DNA from: Hymenopus coronatus
Lineage: Eukaryota > Arthropoda > Insecta > Mantodea > Hymenopodidae
Length of the DNA: 64,000 nt
Assembly (NCBI GenBank): GCA_030762935.1
Contig: CM060890.1
Span: 149,754,129-149,818,128 of the forward strand
Reading direction: 5' to 3'
A model generated the notes under the pieces. It ran no database searches. It saw only the letters and a list, made by a program, of their open reading frames with translations, and was not told where the DNA came from. Shown piece by piece: positions 22,595-36,085 of this stretch. Made by a program: the position numbers and the translations under genes. Position 1 is the stretch's first letter. Each line of letters starts with the position of its first letter.

Positions 22595-25500
22595 TTTAAC
22601 TTGTTCCCTCTCCATCCTTTACCTTAGACACAGGTAACTACAGTCAAATGTAACCCTGTCAGTATCCAAGTGTGTCATCACACTGGTTATTTTACTTGGG
22701 TCCTCCCCATCCTTTACCTCACACAGAGTCTACTGTAGTCAAATGTACCTCGTCAGTATCCAACTGTGTCATCACAGTGGTTACTTTACTTGGGCCCTCC
22801 CCATCCTTTACCTCACACACAGTTTACTTTAGTCAAATGTAACCTCGTCAGTATCCAAGTGTGTCATCACAGTGGTTACTTTAATTGGGCCCTCCCCATC
22901 CTTTACCTCAGACACAGTTTACTGTAGTCAAATGTAACCTCGTCAGTATCCAAGTGTGTCATCACACTGGTTACTTTACTTGGGCCCTCCCCATCCTTTA
23001 CCTCAGACACAGTTTACTGCACTCAAATGTAACCTCGTCAGTATCCAAGTGTGTGATCAGATTGGTTACTTTAATTGGGCCCTCCCCATCCTTTACATCA
23101 GACACAGTTTACTGCACTCAAATGTAACCTCGTCAGTATCCAAGTGTGTCATCACACTGGTTACTTTAATTGGGCCCTCCCCATCCTTTACATCAGACAC
23201 AGTTTACTGCACTCAAATGTAACCTCGTCAGTATCCAAGTGTGTGATCAGATTGGTTATTTTACTTGTTGCCGCCCCATCCTTTACCTCAGACACATTTT
23301 ACTACACTCAAATGTAACCCCGTTAGTATCCAAGTGTGTCATCACACTGGTTACTTTACTTGGGCCCTCCCCATCCTTTATCTCAGACACTGTTTACTGT
23401 AGTCAAATGTAACCCTGACAGTATCCAAGTGTGTCATCACACTGGTTATTTTACTTGCGCCCTCGCCATCCTTTACCCCAGACACATTTTACTACAGTCA
23501 AATGTAACCGCGTCAGTATCCAAGTGTGTCATCACATTGGTTACTTTACTTGGGCCCTCCCCATCCTTTACCTCAGACACAGTTTACTGTAGTCAAATGT
23601 AACCTCGTCAGTAACCAAGTGTGTGATCACGCTGGTTATTTTACTTAGGACCTCCCCATCTTTTACCTCAGACACAGTTCACTGTAGTCAAATGTTACCT
23701 CGTCAGTATCCAAGTGTGTGATCACACTGGTTATTTTACTTGGGCCCTCGCCATCCTTTACCTCAGACACATTTTACTACAGTCAAATGTAACCGCGTCA
23801 GTATTCAAGTGTGTCATCACATTGGTTACTTTACTTGGGCCCTCCCCATCCTTTACCTCAGACACAGTTTACTGTAGTCAAATGTAACCTCGTCAGTAAC
23901 CAAGTGTGTGATCACGCTGGTTATTTTATTTAGGACCTCCCCATCTTTTACCTCAGACACAGTTCACTGTAGTCAAATGTTACCTCGTCAGTATCCAAGT
24001 GTGTGATCACACTGGTTATTTTACTTGGGCCCTTCCCGTCCCTTACCTCCGACACAGTTTACTTCAGTCAAATGTAACCTCATCAGTATCCAAGTTTGTC
24101 ATCACTCTGGTTATTTTACTTGGGACCTCCCCATCCTTTACATCAGACACAGTTTACTGTAGTCAAATGTAACCTCATCAGTATCCAAGTATGTCATCAC
24201 AATGGTTATTTTACTTAGGCCCTCCCCCTCCTTTATCTCAGACACATTTTACTAAAGTCAAATGAAACTTCGTCAGTAGCCAAGTGTGTCATCGCACTGG
24301 TTACTTTAATTGTTCCCTCCCCATCTTTTACATCGGACACAGTTTACTTTAGTCAAATGTAACCTCGTCAGTATCCATTTGTGACATCACAGTGATTCCT
24401 TTACTTGTTCCCTAACCATCCTTTACATCGGACACAGTTTACTTTAGTCAAATGTAACCTCGTCAGTATCCAAGTGTGTCATCACACTGATTATTTTACT
24501 TGTTCCCTCCCCATCCTCTACCTCAGACACATTTTACTGTAGACAAATGTAACCTCGTCAGTATCCATCTATGTCATCACACTGGTTATTTTACTTGGGT
24601 CATCCCCATCCTTTATCACAGACACAGTTTACTATAATCAAATGTAACCCCGTCAGAATCCAAGAGTGTCATCACAGTGGTTATTTTACTTAAGCCCTCC
24701 CCATCCTTTATCACAGACACAGTTTACTGTAGTCAAATGTAACCTCGTCAGTATCCAACTGTGTCATAACAGTGGTTATTTTACTTGGGCCCATCCCATC
24801 CTATACCACAGACACAGTTTACTGTAGTCAAATGTAACCTCGTCAGTATCCAAATGTGTCATCACACTGGTAATTTTACTTGTTCCCTCCCCATCCATTA
24901 TCACAGACATAGTTTACTGTAGTCAAACGTAACCCCGTCAGTTTCCAACTGTGTCATCACACTGGTTATTTTACTTGTTCTCTTCCCATCCTCTACCTCA
25001 GACACAGTTTACTGTAGACAAATGTAACCTCGTCAGTATGCATGTATGTCTACACACTGCTTATATTACATGTTCCCTTCCTACCCTTTATCACAAACAC
25101 AGCTTACTGTAGTCAAATGTAACCTCGTCAGTATCCAACTGTCATCACACTGGTTATTTTACTTGGGCCCTCACCATCCTTTACCTCAGACACAGTTTAC
25201 TGTAGTCAAATGTAACCTGGTCAGTGTCCAAGTGTGTGACCAGATTGGTTACTTTACTTGGGCACTCCCCATGCTTTACCTGAGACACAGTTTACTACAG
25301 TCAAATGTAACCTCGTCAGTATCCAAGTGTCATCACACTGTTTATTTTACTTGGGCCCTCCCCACCCTTTACCTGAGCCACAGTTTACTGTAGTCAAATG
25401 AAACCCCGTCAGTATCCAAGAGTGTGATCACATTGGTTATTTTGCTTGGTCCCTTCCCATTCTCTACATTAGACACATTTTACTGTAGTCAAATGTAGCC

Positions 25501-28500
25501 CCGTCAATATCCAAGTGTGTCATCACACTGGTTACTTTACTTGGGCCCTCCCCACCCTTTACCTGAGCCACAGTTTACTGTAGTCAAATGAAACCCCGTC
25601 AGTATCCAAGAGTGTGATCACATTGGTTATTTTGCTTGGTCCCTTCCCATTCTCTACCTCAGACACATTTTACTGTAGTCAAATGTAGCCCCGTCAGTAT
25701 CCAAGTGTGTCGTCACACTGGTTACTTTACTTGGGCCCTACCCATCCTTTACCTGAGACACAGTTTACTACAATCAAATGTAACCTCGTCAGTGTCCAAG
25801 TGTCATACACTGGTTATTTTAGTTGGACCTTCCCTATCCTTTACCTTAGACACAGTTTACTGTAGTCAAATGTAACCCCGTCAGTATCCAAGTGTGTCAT
25901 CACACTGGTTCATTTACTTGGGCCCTCCGCATCCTTTACCGCAGACACACTTTACTAAAGTCAAATATATCCCCGTCAGTATCCAAGTGTGTCATCACAC
26001 TGGTTACTTTACTTGGGCCCTTCCCATCCTTTACATCAGACACAGGTAACTACAGTCAAATGTAACCGCGTCAGTATCCAAGTGTGTCATCACACTTGTT
26101 ATTTTACTTGGGCCCTCCGCATCCTTTACCGCAGACACACTTTACTAAAGTCAAATATATCCCCGTCAGTATCCAAGTGTGTCATCACACTTGTTATTTT
26201 ACTTGGGCCCTCCGCATCCTTTACCGCAGACACACTTTACTAAAGTCAAATATATCCCCGTCAGTATCCAAGTGTGTCATCACACTGGTTACTTTACTTG
26301 GGCCCTTCCCATCCTTTACATCAGACACAGTTTACTACATTCAAATGTAACCGCGTCAGTATCCAAGTGTGTCATCACACTTGTTATTTTACTTGGGTCC
26401 TCCCCATCCTTTACATCGGACACAGTTTACTTTAGTAAAATGTATCCTCGTCCATGAATGACATCACACTGCTTATTTTACTTAAGCCCTCCCCATCCTT
26501 TACCACAGACACAGTTTACTCTAGTCAAATGTAACCTCGTCATTATCCAAATGTGTCATCACACTGGTTATTTTACTTGTTCCCTCCCCATTCTTTATCA
26601 CAGAAACCGTTTACTTTAGTCAAATATAGCCCCGTCATTTTCCAAGTGTGTCATCACACTGGTTATTTTACTTTTGCCCTCCTCATCCTTTATCACAGAC
26701 ACAGTTTACTGTAGTCAAATGTAACCCCGTCAGAATCCAAGAGTGTCATCACAGTGGTTATTTTACTTGTTCCCTCCCCATCCTTTATCACAGACACAGT
26801 TTACTGTAGTCAAATGTAACCCCGTCAGTTTCCAAGTGTGTCATCACACTGGTTATTTTACTTGTTCTCTCCGCATCCTTTATCACAGACGCAGTTTACT
26901 GTAGTCAAATGTAACACCGTTAGTTTCCATGTCATCACACTGCTTAATTTACTTGTTCCCTTCCTACCCTTTGTCACAGACACAGCTTACTGTAGTCAAA
27001 TGTAACCTCGTCAGTATCCAACTGTCATCACACTGGTTATTTTACTTGGGCCTTCGCCATCCTTTACCTCAGACACAGTTTACTGTAGTCAAATGTAACC
27101 TGGTCAGTGTCCAAGTGTATGATCAGATTGGTTACTTTACTTGGGCACTCCCCATGCTTTACCTGAGAACAGGTTTACTACAGTCAAATGTAACCTCTTC
27201 AGTATCCAAGTGTCATCACACAGTTTATTTTACTTGGGCCCTCCCTAACCTTTACCTGAGCCACAGTTTACTGTAGTCAAATGAAACCCCCTCAGTATCC
27301 AAGTGTGTGATCACATTGGTTATTTTACTTGGGCCCTTCCTATTCTCTACCTCAGACACATTTTACTGTAGTCAAATGTAACCCCGTCAATATCCAAGTG
27401 TGTCATCACATTGGTTACTTTACTTGGGCCCTACCCATCCTTTTCCTGAGACACAGATTACTACAATCAAATGTAACCTCGTCAGTGTCCAAGTGTCATA
27501 CACTGGTTATTTTACTTGGACCTTCCCCATCCTTTACCTTAGAATCACTTTACTGCAGTCAAATGTAACCCCGTCAGTATGCATGTATGTCATCACACTG
27601 CTTATATTACATGTTCCCTTCCTACCCTTTATCACAGACACAGCTTACTGTAGTCAAATGTAACCTCGTCAGTATCCAACTGTCATCACACTGGTTATTT
27701 TACTTGGGCCCTCACCATCCTTTACCTCAGACACAGTTTACTGTAGTCAAATGTAACCTGGTCAGTGTCCAAGTGTGTGATCAGATTGGTTACTTTACTT
27801 GGGCACTCCCCATGCTTTACCTGAGACACAGTTTACTACAGTGAAATGTAACCTCGTCGGTATCCAAGTGTCATCACACTGTTTATTTTACTTGGGCCCT
27901 TCCCACCCTTTACCTGAGCCACAGTTTACTGTAGTCAAATGAAACCCCGTCAGTATCCAAGAGTGTGATCACATTGGTTATTTTGCTTGGGCCCTTCCCA
28001 TTCTCTACCTCAGACACATTTTACTGTAGTCAAATGTAACCCCGTCAATATCCAAGTGTGTCATCACACTGGTTACTTTACTTGGGCCCCCCCCCCAAGC
28101 TTTATATCAAACTCAGTTTGCTACAGTCAGATGTAACCTCGTCAGTATCCAAGTGTGTGATCAGATTGGTTACTTTACTTGTTTCCTCCGCATCCTTTAC
28201 ATCAGACACAGTTTACTACAGTCAAATGTATCCCCGTCAGTATCCAAATGTGTGATCACACTGGTTATTGCAATTGTTCCCTCCCCATCCATTACATCAG
28301 ACACAGTTTACTACAGTCAAATGTAACCTCGTCAGTATCCAAGTGTGTCATCACACTGGTTACTTTACTTGTTCCCTCCCCATCCTTTACATCGGACACA
28401 GTTTACTACATTCAAATGGAACCTCGTCAGTATCCAAGTGTGTGATCAGATTGGTTACTTTACTTGTTCCCTCCCCATCCTTTACATCACACACAGTTTA

Positions 28501-31500
28501 CTACAGTCAAATGTAACCTCGTCAGTATCCAAGTGTGTGATCAGATTGGTTACTTTACGTGTTCCCTCCCCATCCTTTACATCAGACACAGTTTACTACA
28601 GTCAAATGTAACCTCGTCAGTATCCAAGTATGTCATCACACTAGTTACTTTACCTGTTGCCTCCCCATCCTTTACAGCGGACAAAGTTTAGTGTAGTCAA
28701 ATGAAACCCCGTCAGTATCCAAGTGTGTGATCACATTAGTTATTTTACTTGGGCTCTTCCCATCATCTACCTCAGACACATTTTACTGTACTCAAATGTA
28801 ACCCCGTCAATATCCAAGTGTGTCATCACACTGGTTACTTTACTTGGGCCCTACCCATCCTTTACCTGAGACACAGTTTAGTGTAGTCAAATGTAACCTT
28901 GTCAGTGTCAAAGACTCATACACTGGTTATTTTACTTGGGTCCTTCCCAACCTCTACCTGCGACATAGTCTACTGTAGTCAAATGTAACCTGGTCAGTAT
29001 CCAAGTGTGTCATCACACTGACTATTTTACTTGGGCCCTCCCCATCTTTACCACGAGCACAGTTTACTGTAGTAAAATATAACCTCGTCAGTATCCAAGT
29101 GTGTCATCACACTGGTTATTTTGCTTGGGCCCTCCTTATCCTTTACCCTAGACACGGTATACTGTAGTCAAATGTAACCTCGTCAGTATGCTAGTGTGTC
29201 ATCGTACTGGTTATTTTCATTGGGCCCTCCCCATCCTTTACATCAGACACAGTTTACTGTATTCAAATGTAACCCAGTCAATATCCAAGTGTGTCATCAA
29301 ACTGGTTATTTTTACTTGACGCTCCGCATCCTTTACACCAGACACAGTTTACTGTAGTCAAATGTAACCGCGTCAGTTGCCATGTGTGTCATCACACTGG
29401 TTATTTTTAATGGGCCCTCCCCATCCTTTACATCAGACACAGTTTACTGTAGTCAAATGTAACCTCGTCAGTATCCAAGTGTGTCATCACACTGGTTATT
29501 TTACTCAGGACCTCCCCCTCCTTTACCTCCGACATATTTTACTACAGTCAAATGTAACCTCCTCAGTATCCAAGTGTGTCATCACACTGATTAGTTTACT
29601 TGTTCCCTCCCCATCCTCTACCTCAGACACAGTTTACTGTAGTCAAATGTAACCTCGTCAGTACCCATGTATGTCATCACACTGGTTATTTTACTTGTTC
29701 CCTCCCCATCCTTTATCACAGACACCGTTTACTATAGTCAAATGTAACCCCGTCATTTTCCAAGTGTGTCATCACACTGGTTATTTTACTTGTTCCCTCC
29801 CCATCCTTTATCACAGACACCGTTTACTATAGTCAAATGTAACCCCGTCATTTTCCAAGTGTGTCATCACACTGGTTATTTTACTTGTGCCCTCCCCATT
29901 CTTTATCACAGACACAGTTTACTGTAGACAATTGTAACCCCGCCAGTTTCAAAGTGTGTCATCACACTGGTTATTTTACTTCTTCTCTCCGCATCCTTTA
30001 ACACAGACACAGTTTACTGTGGTCAAATGTAACACCGTCAGTTTCCATGTCATCACACTGCTTATTTTTCCTTGTTCCCTCCCCACCCTTTATCACAGAC
30101 ACAGCTTACTGTACTCAAATGTAACCCCGTCAGTATCCAAATGACATCACACCGGTTATTCAAGTGTGTGATCCGATTGGTTACTTTACTTGGGTCCTCC
30201 CCATGCTTTACCTGAGACACAGTTTACTACAGTCAAAACTAACCTCGTCAGTATCCAAGTGTCATCACACTGTTTATTTTACTCAGGGCCCTCCCCTTCC
30301 TTTACCTGAGCCACAGTTTACTGTATTCAAATGAAACCCCGTCAGTATGCAAGTGTGTGATCACATTGGTTATTTTACTTGGGCCTTTCCCATTCTCTAC
30401 CTCAGACATATTTTACTGTAGTCAAATGTAACCCCGTCAATATCCAAGTGTGTCATTACACTGGTTACTTTACTTGGGCCCTACCTATCCTTTACCTGAC
30501 ACACAGTTTACTACAGTGAAATATAACCTCGTCAGTATCTAAGTGTGTGATCAGATTGGTTACTTTACTTGTTCCCTCCCCATCCTTTACATCAGACACA
30601 TTTTACTACAGTCAGATGTAACCTCGTCAGTATCCAAGTGTGTGATCAAATTGGTTATTTTATTTGTTCCCTCCCCATCCTTTACATCGGACACAGTTTT
30701 TTTTAGTCAAATGTAACCTCGTCAGTATCCATGTCATCACACTGGTTACTCTACTTAGGCCCTCCCCATCCTTTACATCAGACATAGTTTACTACAGTCA
30801 AATGTAACCTCCTCAGTATCTAAGAGTGTCATCACACTGATTATTTTTCTTGTTCCCTCCCCATCCGCTACCTCAGACACAGTTTACTGTTGACAAATGT
30901 AACCTCGTCAGTATCCATCTATGTCATCACACTGGTTATTTTACTTGGGTCCTCCGAATCCTTTATCACAGACACAGTTTACTGTAGTCAAATGTAACCC
31001 CGTCAGAATCCAAGAGTGTCATCACAGTGGTTATTTTACTTAAGTCCTCCCCATTCTTTATCACAGACACAGTTTACTGCAGTCAAATGTAACCTCGTCA
31101 GTATCCAAATGTGTCATCACACTGGTTATTTTACTTGTTCCCTCCCCATCCATTATCACAGACATAGTGTACTGTAGTCAAATGTAACCCCGTCAGTTTA
31201 CAAGTGTGTCATCACACTGATTATTTTATTTGTTCCCTCCCCATCCATTATCACAGACATAGTTAACTGTAGTCAAATGTAACCCCGTCAGTATCCATGT
31301 ATGTCATCACACTGGTCATTTTACTTGCGTTCTCCCCATCCTTTATCACAGACACAGTTTACTATAGTCAAATGTAACCCCGTCAGAATCCAAGAGTGTC
31401 ATCACAGTGGTTATTTTGCCTGAGCCCTCCTCATCCTTTATCACAGACACAGTTTGCTGTAGTCAAATGTAACCCCGTCAGTTTCCAAGTGGGTCATCAC

Positions 31501-33903
31501 ACTGGTTACTTTACTTGATCTCTCCGCATCCTTTATCACAGACACAGTTTACTGTAGTCAAATGTAACACCGTAGGTTTCCATGTCATCACACTGCTTAT
31601 TTTACTTGTTCCCTTCCTACCCTTTATCACAGACACAGCTTACGGAAGTCAAATGTAACCTCGTCAGTATCCAACTGTCATCACACTGGTTATTTTACAT
31701 GGGCCCTCGCCATCCTTTACCTCAGACACAGTTTACTGTAGTCAAATGTAACCTGGTCAGTGTCCAAGTGTGTGATCAGATTGGTTACTTTACTTGGGCA
31801 CACCCCATGCTTTACCTGAGAACAGGTTTACTACAGTCAAATTTAACCTCGTCAGTATCCAAGTGTCATCACACTGTTTATTTTACTTGGGCCCTCCCTA
31901 TCCTTTACCTGAGCCACAGTTTAGTGTAGTCAAATGAAACCCCCTCAGTATCCAAGTGTGTGATCAGATTGGTTACTTTACTTGGGCACTCCCCATGCTT
32001 TACCTGAGACACAGTTTACTACAGTCAAATGCAACCTCGTCAGTATCCAAGTGTCATCACACTGTTTATTTTACTTGGGCCCTCCCTATCCTTTACTTGA
32101 GCCACAGTTTACTGTAGTCAAATGAAACCCCCTCAGTATCCAAGTGTGTGATCACATTGGTTATTTTACTTGGGCACTTCCCATTCTCTACCTCAGACAT
32201 ATTTTACTGTAGTCAAATGTAACCCCGTCAATATCCAAGTGTGTCATCATACTGGTTACCTTACTTGGGCCCTCCCCATCCTTTATCTGAGACACAGTTA
32301 ACTACAATCAAATGTAACCTCGTCAGTGTCCAAGTGTCATACACTGGTTATTTTAGTTGGACCTTCCCTATCCTTTACCTTAGACACAGTTTACTGTAGT
32401 CAAATGTAACCCCGTCAGTATCCAAGTGTGTCATCTCACTGGTTCATTTACTTGTTCTCTCCGCATCCTTTATCACAGACACAGTTTACTGTAGTCAAAT
32501 GTAACCCCGTCAGTATCCAAGAGTGTCATCACAGTGGTTATTTTACTTGTGCCCTCCTCATCCTTTATCACAGACACAGTTTACTATAGTCAAATGTAAC
32601 CCCGTCAGAATCCAAGAGTGTCATCACAGTGGTTATTTTACTTAAGTCCTCCCCATTATTTATCACAGACATAGTTTACTGTATTCAAATGTAACCCCGT
32701 CAGTTTACAAGTGTGTCATCACACTGGTTATTTTACTTGTTCCCTCCCCATCCATTATCACAGACATAGTTTACTGTAGTGAAATGTAACCCCGTCAGTT
32801 TACAAGTGTGGCATCACACTGATTATATTACTTGTTCCCTCCCAATCCTTTATCACAGACACCGTTTACTGTAGTCAAATGTAACCCCGTCAGTATCCAT
32901 GTATGTCATCACACTGTTTATTTTACTTGGGTTCTCCCCATCCTTTATCACAGACACAGTTTATTATAGTCAAATGTAACCCCGTCAGAATCCAAGAGTG
33001 TCATCACAGTGGTTATTTTACTTGTGCCCTCCCCATCCTTTATCACAGACACAGTTTTCTACAGTCAAATGTAACCCTGTCAGTATCCAAGCGTGTCATC
33101 AAACTGGTTATTTTACTTGTTCCCTCGCCATCCTTTACCTCAGACACAGTTTTCTACAGTCAAATGTAACCCTGTCAGTATCCAAGCGTGTCATCACACT
33201 GGTTATTTTACTTGTTCCTTCCCCATCCTTTACCTCAGACACAGTTTTCTACAGTCAAATGTAACCCTGTCAGTATCCAACCTTGTCATCACACTAGTTA
33301 TTTTACTTGTTCCCTCGCCATCCTTTATCACAGACACAGTTTACTTTAGTCAAATGTAACCACGTCAGTATCCAAGTGTGTAATCACACTGGTTATTTTA
33401 CTTGTTCCCTCGCCATCCTTTATCACAGACACAGTTTACTTTAGTCAAATGTAACCACGTCACTATCCACGTGTGTAATCACACTGGTTATTTTACTTGG
33501 GCCCTTGCCATCCTTTACCTCAGACACAGTTTTCTACAGTCAAATGTAACCCCATGAGTATCCAACTGTGTCATCACTCTGGTTATTTTATTTGAGCTCT
33601 CGCCATCCTTTATCTCAGACATAGTTTGCTACAGTCAAATGTAACCCTGTTAGTATCCAAGTGTCATTACACTGGTTACTTTACTTGGGCCCCTTCCGTC
33701 CTTTACCTGACACAAAGTTTACCTTAGTCAAATGAAACCCCGACCGTATCCAAGCGTGGCATCACACTGGTTATTTTACCTGGGCCCTCCCCATCCTTTA
33801 CCTCAGACACAGTTTACTGTAGTCAAATGTAACCTCGTCAGTATCCAAATGTGTCATCACACTGGTTACTTTACTTGGGCCCTGCCCAGCCTTTACCACA
33901 GAG
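22595..33903. repeat. 95-bp satellite array, about 119 copies
   Basis: The unit runs tcaaatgtaacctcgtcagt, atccaagtgtgtcatcacac, tggttattttacttgggccc, tccccatcctttacctcaga and cacagtttactgtag. Period is 95 bp over 11.3 kb, with some copies a few bases shorter (for example aactgtcatc, lacking gtg). Variant classes include gggccc/gttccc after ttactt, acctcaga/atcacaga/acatcaga, and tactgtag/tactacag. Each unit has a short dyad, agtgtg..cacact. The repeated 60-115-codon open frames are shadows of the repeat. Confidence 0.96.
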
Positions 33904-35100
33904 AGACGCTGAGACCAGAACTCACGACTTTAGGCGAGTCGACTTTGTATGGCACGGCTATTGAAGTCGCTACAGTTGTGTATTAGAAGAACAGCGGCAC
34001 ATGTAGTAAAGTCATTCAAGGAATGTAGATTGATTTCGATGCGAACTTCTAAATTTCAGTGTGTTTCATTTCAAGAAACTACATTCTTATTACCAAGCAA
34101 CTTATTGTGAAGAAGCTGTGGGGTCGTAATCGCCTAACGTTTGTGAAACGCTTGCTTTGTAATTCATAGCTGATTTTTGGCATACATTCTGTTAGTGGAC
34201 ATCTGTGCCGGCGGCAACTTCTTTTACCATCTCAGCTGCTATTTTTCCTCCTGTGGGAGTGGGCATGTGTGCTGTGGCACAGTTCTTTGCCGTGGAAGCC
34301 CAACATTGTTACACCTGAGTGGGTTTTGACGTTCGTCCGCGTGACCGACGAGTGTAAAAAGGGTAACGAAAGTGTGCCCTGAGTTGAGTTTCAACTGGGA
34401 ATGTATAGCAGCGTGCAGTGGTAGCCTTCGCAATGAACGTTAAAGAAAGTTATGTGTCAGTAGATTCATTTCGTTGTGGAGTTACGCAGACACACAGTGA
34501 AATTTTTCGAATTTTTTATTCGTGGTGCTCAAAACTTGTGTTGTTACATGTACAGTATAAAATAGAAACGTGATTCAAATTAATTATAATGGTCGTCAAT
34601 TTGAGAGACTTTTCAATATATATTGTAATTGTTTAGAGTAAGGTTTGAAATGTGCCAGCTGACCGCCATGGTCGGCCTCCTTTTGTGTTCCATTTCCTTG
34701 TTATTAACTTCACTTTTAAAATAGGAAGTCGCTATTAGCTTTTATTGCTCTGACAGAGAGAAAAAAAAAAGTTATTTCAATACCATCACATAGTGATCAG
34801 CTCTTAAATCTAATCTCGAAGCCACATAGATACGATCCTGCTTTGCTCCGCACCACTCAGACTAGCTGTTTTAACTATTTGTGGATCAGTTGTGTAAGTT
34901 TGGGTAATGTCGGATCCGGTGACTCAGGAAACCAGATTGTTCGGTCAATGAGTCACATCTTTGCTTTAAATTACGTTACTTTAATTTGTGGACGCTCTTT
35001 AACTGCTGCACCTCTGCTATACGCACCGTGCACGCGGCTCTGGTGGCAAGTTTAGTAACTAACAAGAGGATAACAGAGACAGTGGAGTAAGAATATTAGC
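33904..35100. other. Gene-free stretch after the 95-bp satellite
   Basis: About 1.2 kb, unique in the window apart from the feature noted at 35015-35050. Open frames are at most about 70 codons with no recognisable domain. It may hold the promoter side of the THAP relic that follows, but I see no clear TATA box or other site. Confidence 0.45.
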
Positions 35101-35110
35101 GTGTGCTAAG

Positions 35111-35281
35111 ATGTCAAGTATCGAACCTCCCGAGAATGTAAACACTACTAAAAGGGAACAATAACTGCTGTGTTGTAGCATGTAATAATACCAGCTATTA
35201 CCTTTTGTTCTTTTCCCACACAGAAAACTGAAGCGCAAACAAGAAATCTATGGATTCAAGCTGTACATCGCAAGAATTAAG
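35111..35281 (+). pseudogene. THAP-domain relic exon
   Basis: An ATG at 35111 opens a short frame (MSSIEPPENVNT) that stops at a TAA. In the next frame the sequence reads NNNCCVVACNNTSYYLLFF, with the C-x4-C start of a THAP zinc finger. After a further shift come FPHRKLKRK and then RNLWIQAVHRKN, matching the conserved FP...W..A..R part of the fold. THAP domains are C2CH zinc-binding DNA-binding modules found in P-element-type transposases and in some host proteins. Here at least two frame disruptions and an in-frame stop make it non-functional, and the later C..H pair is not seen. Whether it came from a transposon or a host gene is undecided. Confidence 0.6.
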
Positions 35282-35450
35282 CACACTAATTTTATATTGT
35301 ACCTCAAAGCAAAAACATATGCTTAAAAATTAACTGCAGCATGGATAATGTTGTTTAGAAATTAATGCTAACGATTTTTAAGTTAATAAATAGGAACTCT
35401 AAATACTGTGAGTATTAGATTAAACGACACATTATAGGAATAGTCTGTCA

Positions 35451-35451
<1 letters not shown>

Positions 35452-35491
<40 letters not shown>

Positions 35492-35500
35492 TTTTATTTT
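35452..35500. repeat. (ATT)n microsatellite
   Basis: About 45 bp of uninterrupted attattatt, followed by a T-rich tract. Confidence 0.9.
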
Positions 35501-35545
35501 TGTTATTAACTTTTATACTATTCATACTTTATATTTTATTTTCAG

Positions 35546-35805
35546 TCCTGAGGGATCATCGTGAGAACCAAAGCCCACAACAAAAATTACCAGCATTCAC
35601 TTTATCGGAAATAAAAGGTCAGCACATCCCCACACTTCAGCATATGTTCCCAGTATATTTCCAGATGTGTACAAAAGGATTTCGACCTTTTGAAACAACA
35701 TTTTCAGTCAAATGTATGCACTTTACAGGCAGAAAACCACAAATAATACCTGCATCGCACATGGCTTCCGCTTCTAACTATCCTCCTAATAAGTACAAAG
35801 CATGA
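35546..35805 (+). CDS. Possible terminal exon of unknown protein
   Basis: A long pyrimidine-rich tract (35495-35540) ends in ttattttcag at 35536-35545, a good 3' splice-site consensus. The frame continues for about 85 codons to TGA at 35803, including HRENQSPQQKLPAFTLSEIK and MFPVYFQMCTKGFRPFETTF. I recognise no family. It lies about 260 bp downstream of the THAP relic and in the same orientation, so it could be part of the same broken gene or element. The exon call is inference from the acceptor and open frame only. Confidence 0.3.
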
Positions 35806-36085
35806 CACAGAGCGGCGCCACCAGTACGATTTTCTGGTCCGTGCACGGTGCCTATACTGTCTGTGAAAGACCGTTTAATTTTGCTCAGAGGCCTCCTTAT
35901 CAAGATTGAGGTTGTTCTACGTGGCGTAAATCTACGACGTGGGACCAACGGCCAACTTCCCTTCCGATAGAAGCCATGCTTTGGATTTTTAAACCCGAAA
36001 AAAATCCATCGTCCTCCGCCAGGTTTGGCAACTGCAGGGTAGCACGGAGGATGACATCGAATGGAACAACATATTGATATTAAAA
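35806..36085. other. Unassigned GC-balanced stretch
   Basis: A 108-codon minus-strand frame (35778-36104) covers it but has no recognised domain. The segment 35808-35860 has a short inverted similarity to 35015-35050 (caccgtgcacg plus ctggtggc), described under findings. Confidence 0.35.

Noticed and set aside
22595..33903. Family of tandem small secreted-peptide genes suggested by repeated 80-115-codon frames
   Set aside because: The frames repeat every 95 bp, overlap each other in register shifts, and have no shared start context or signal for expression.
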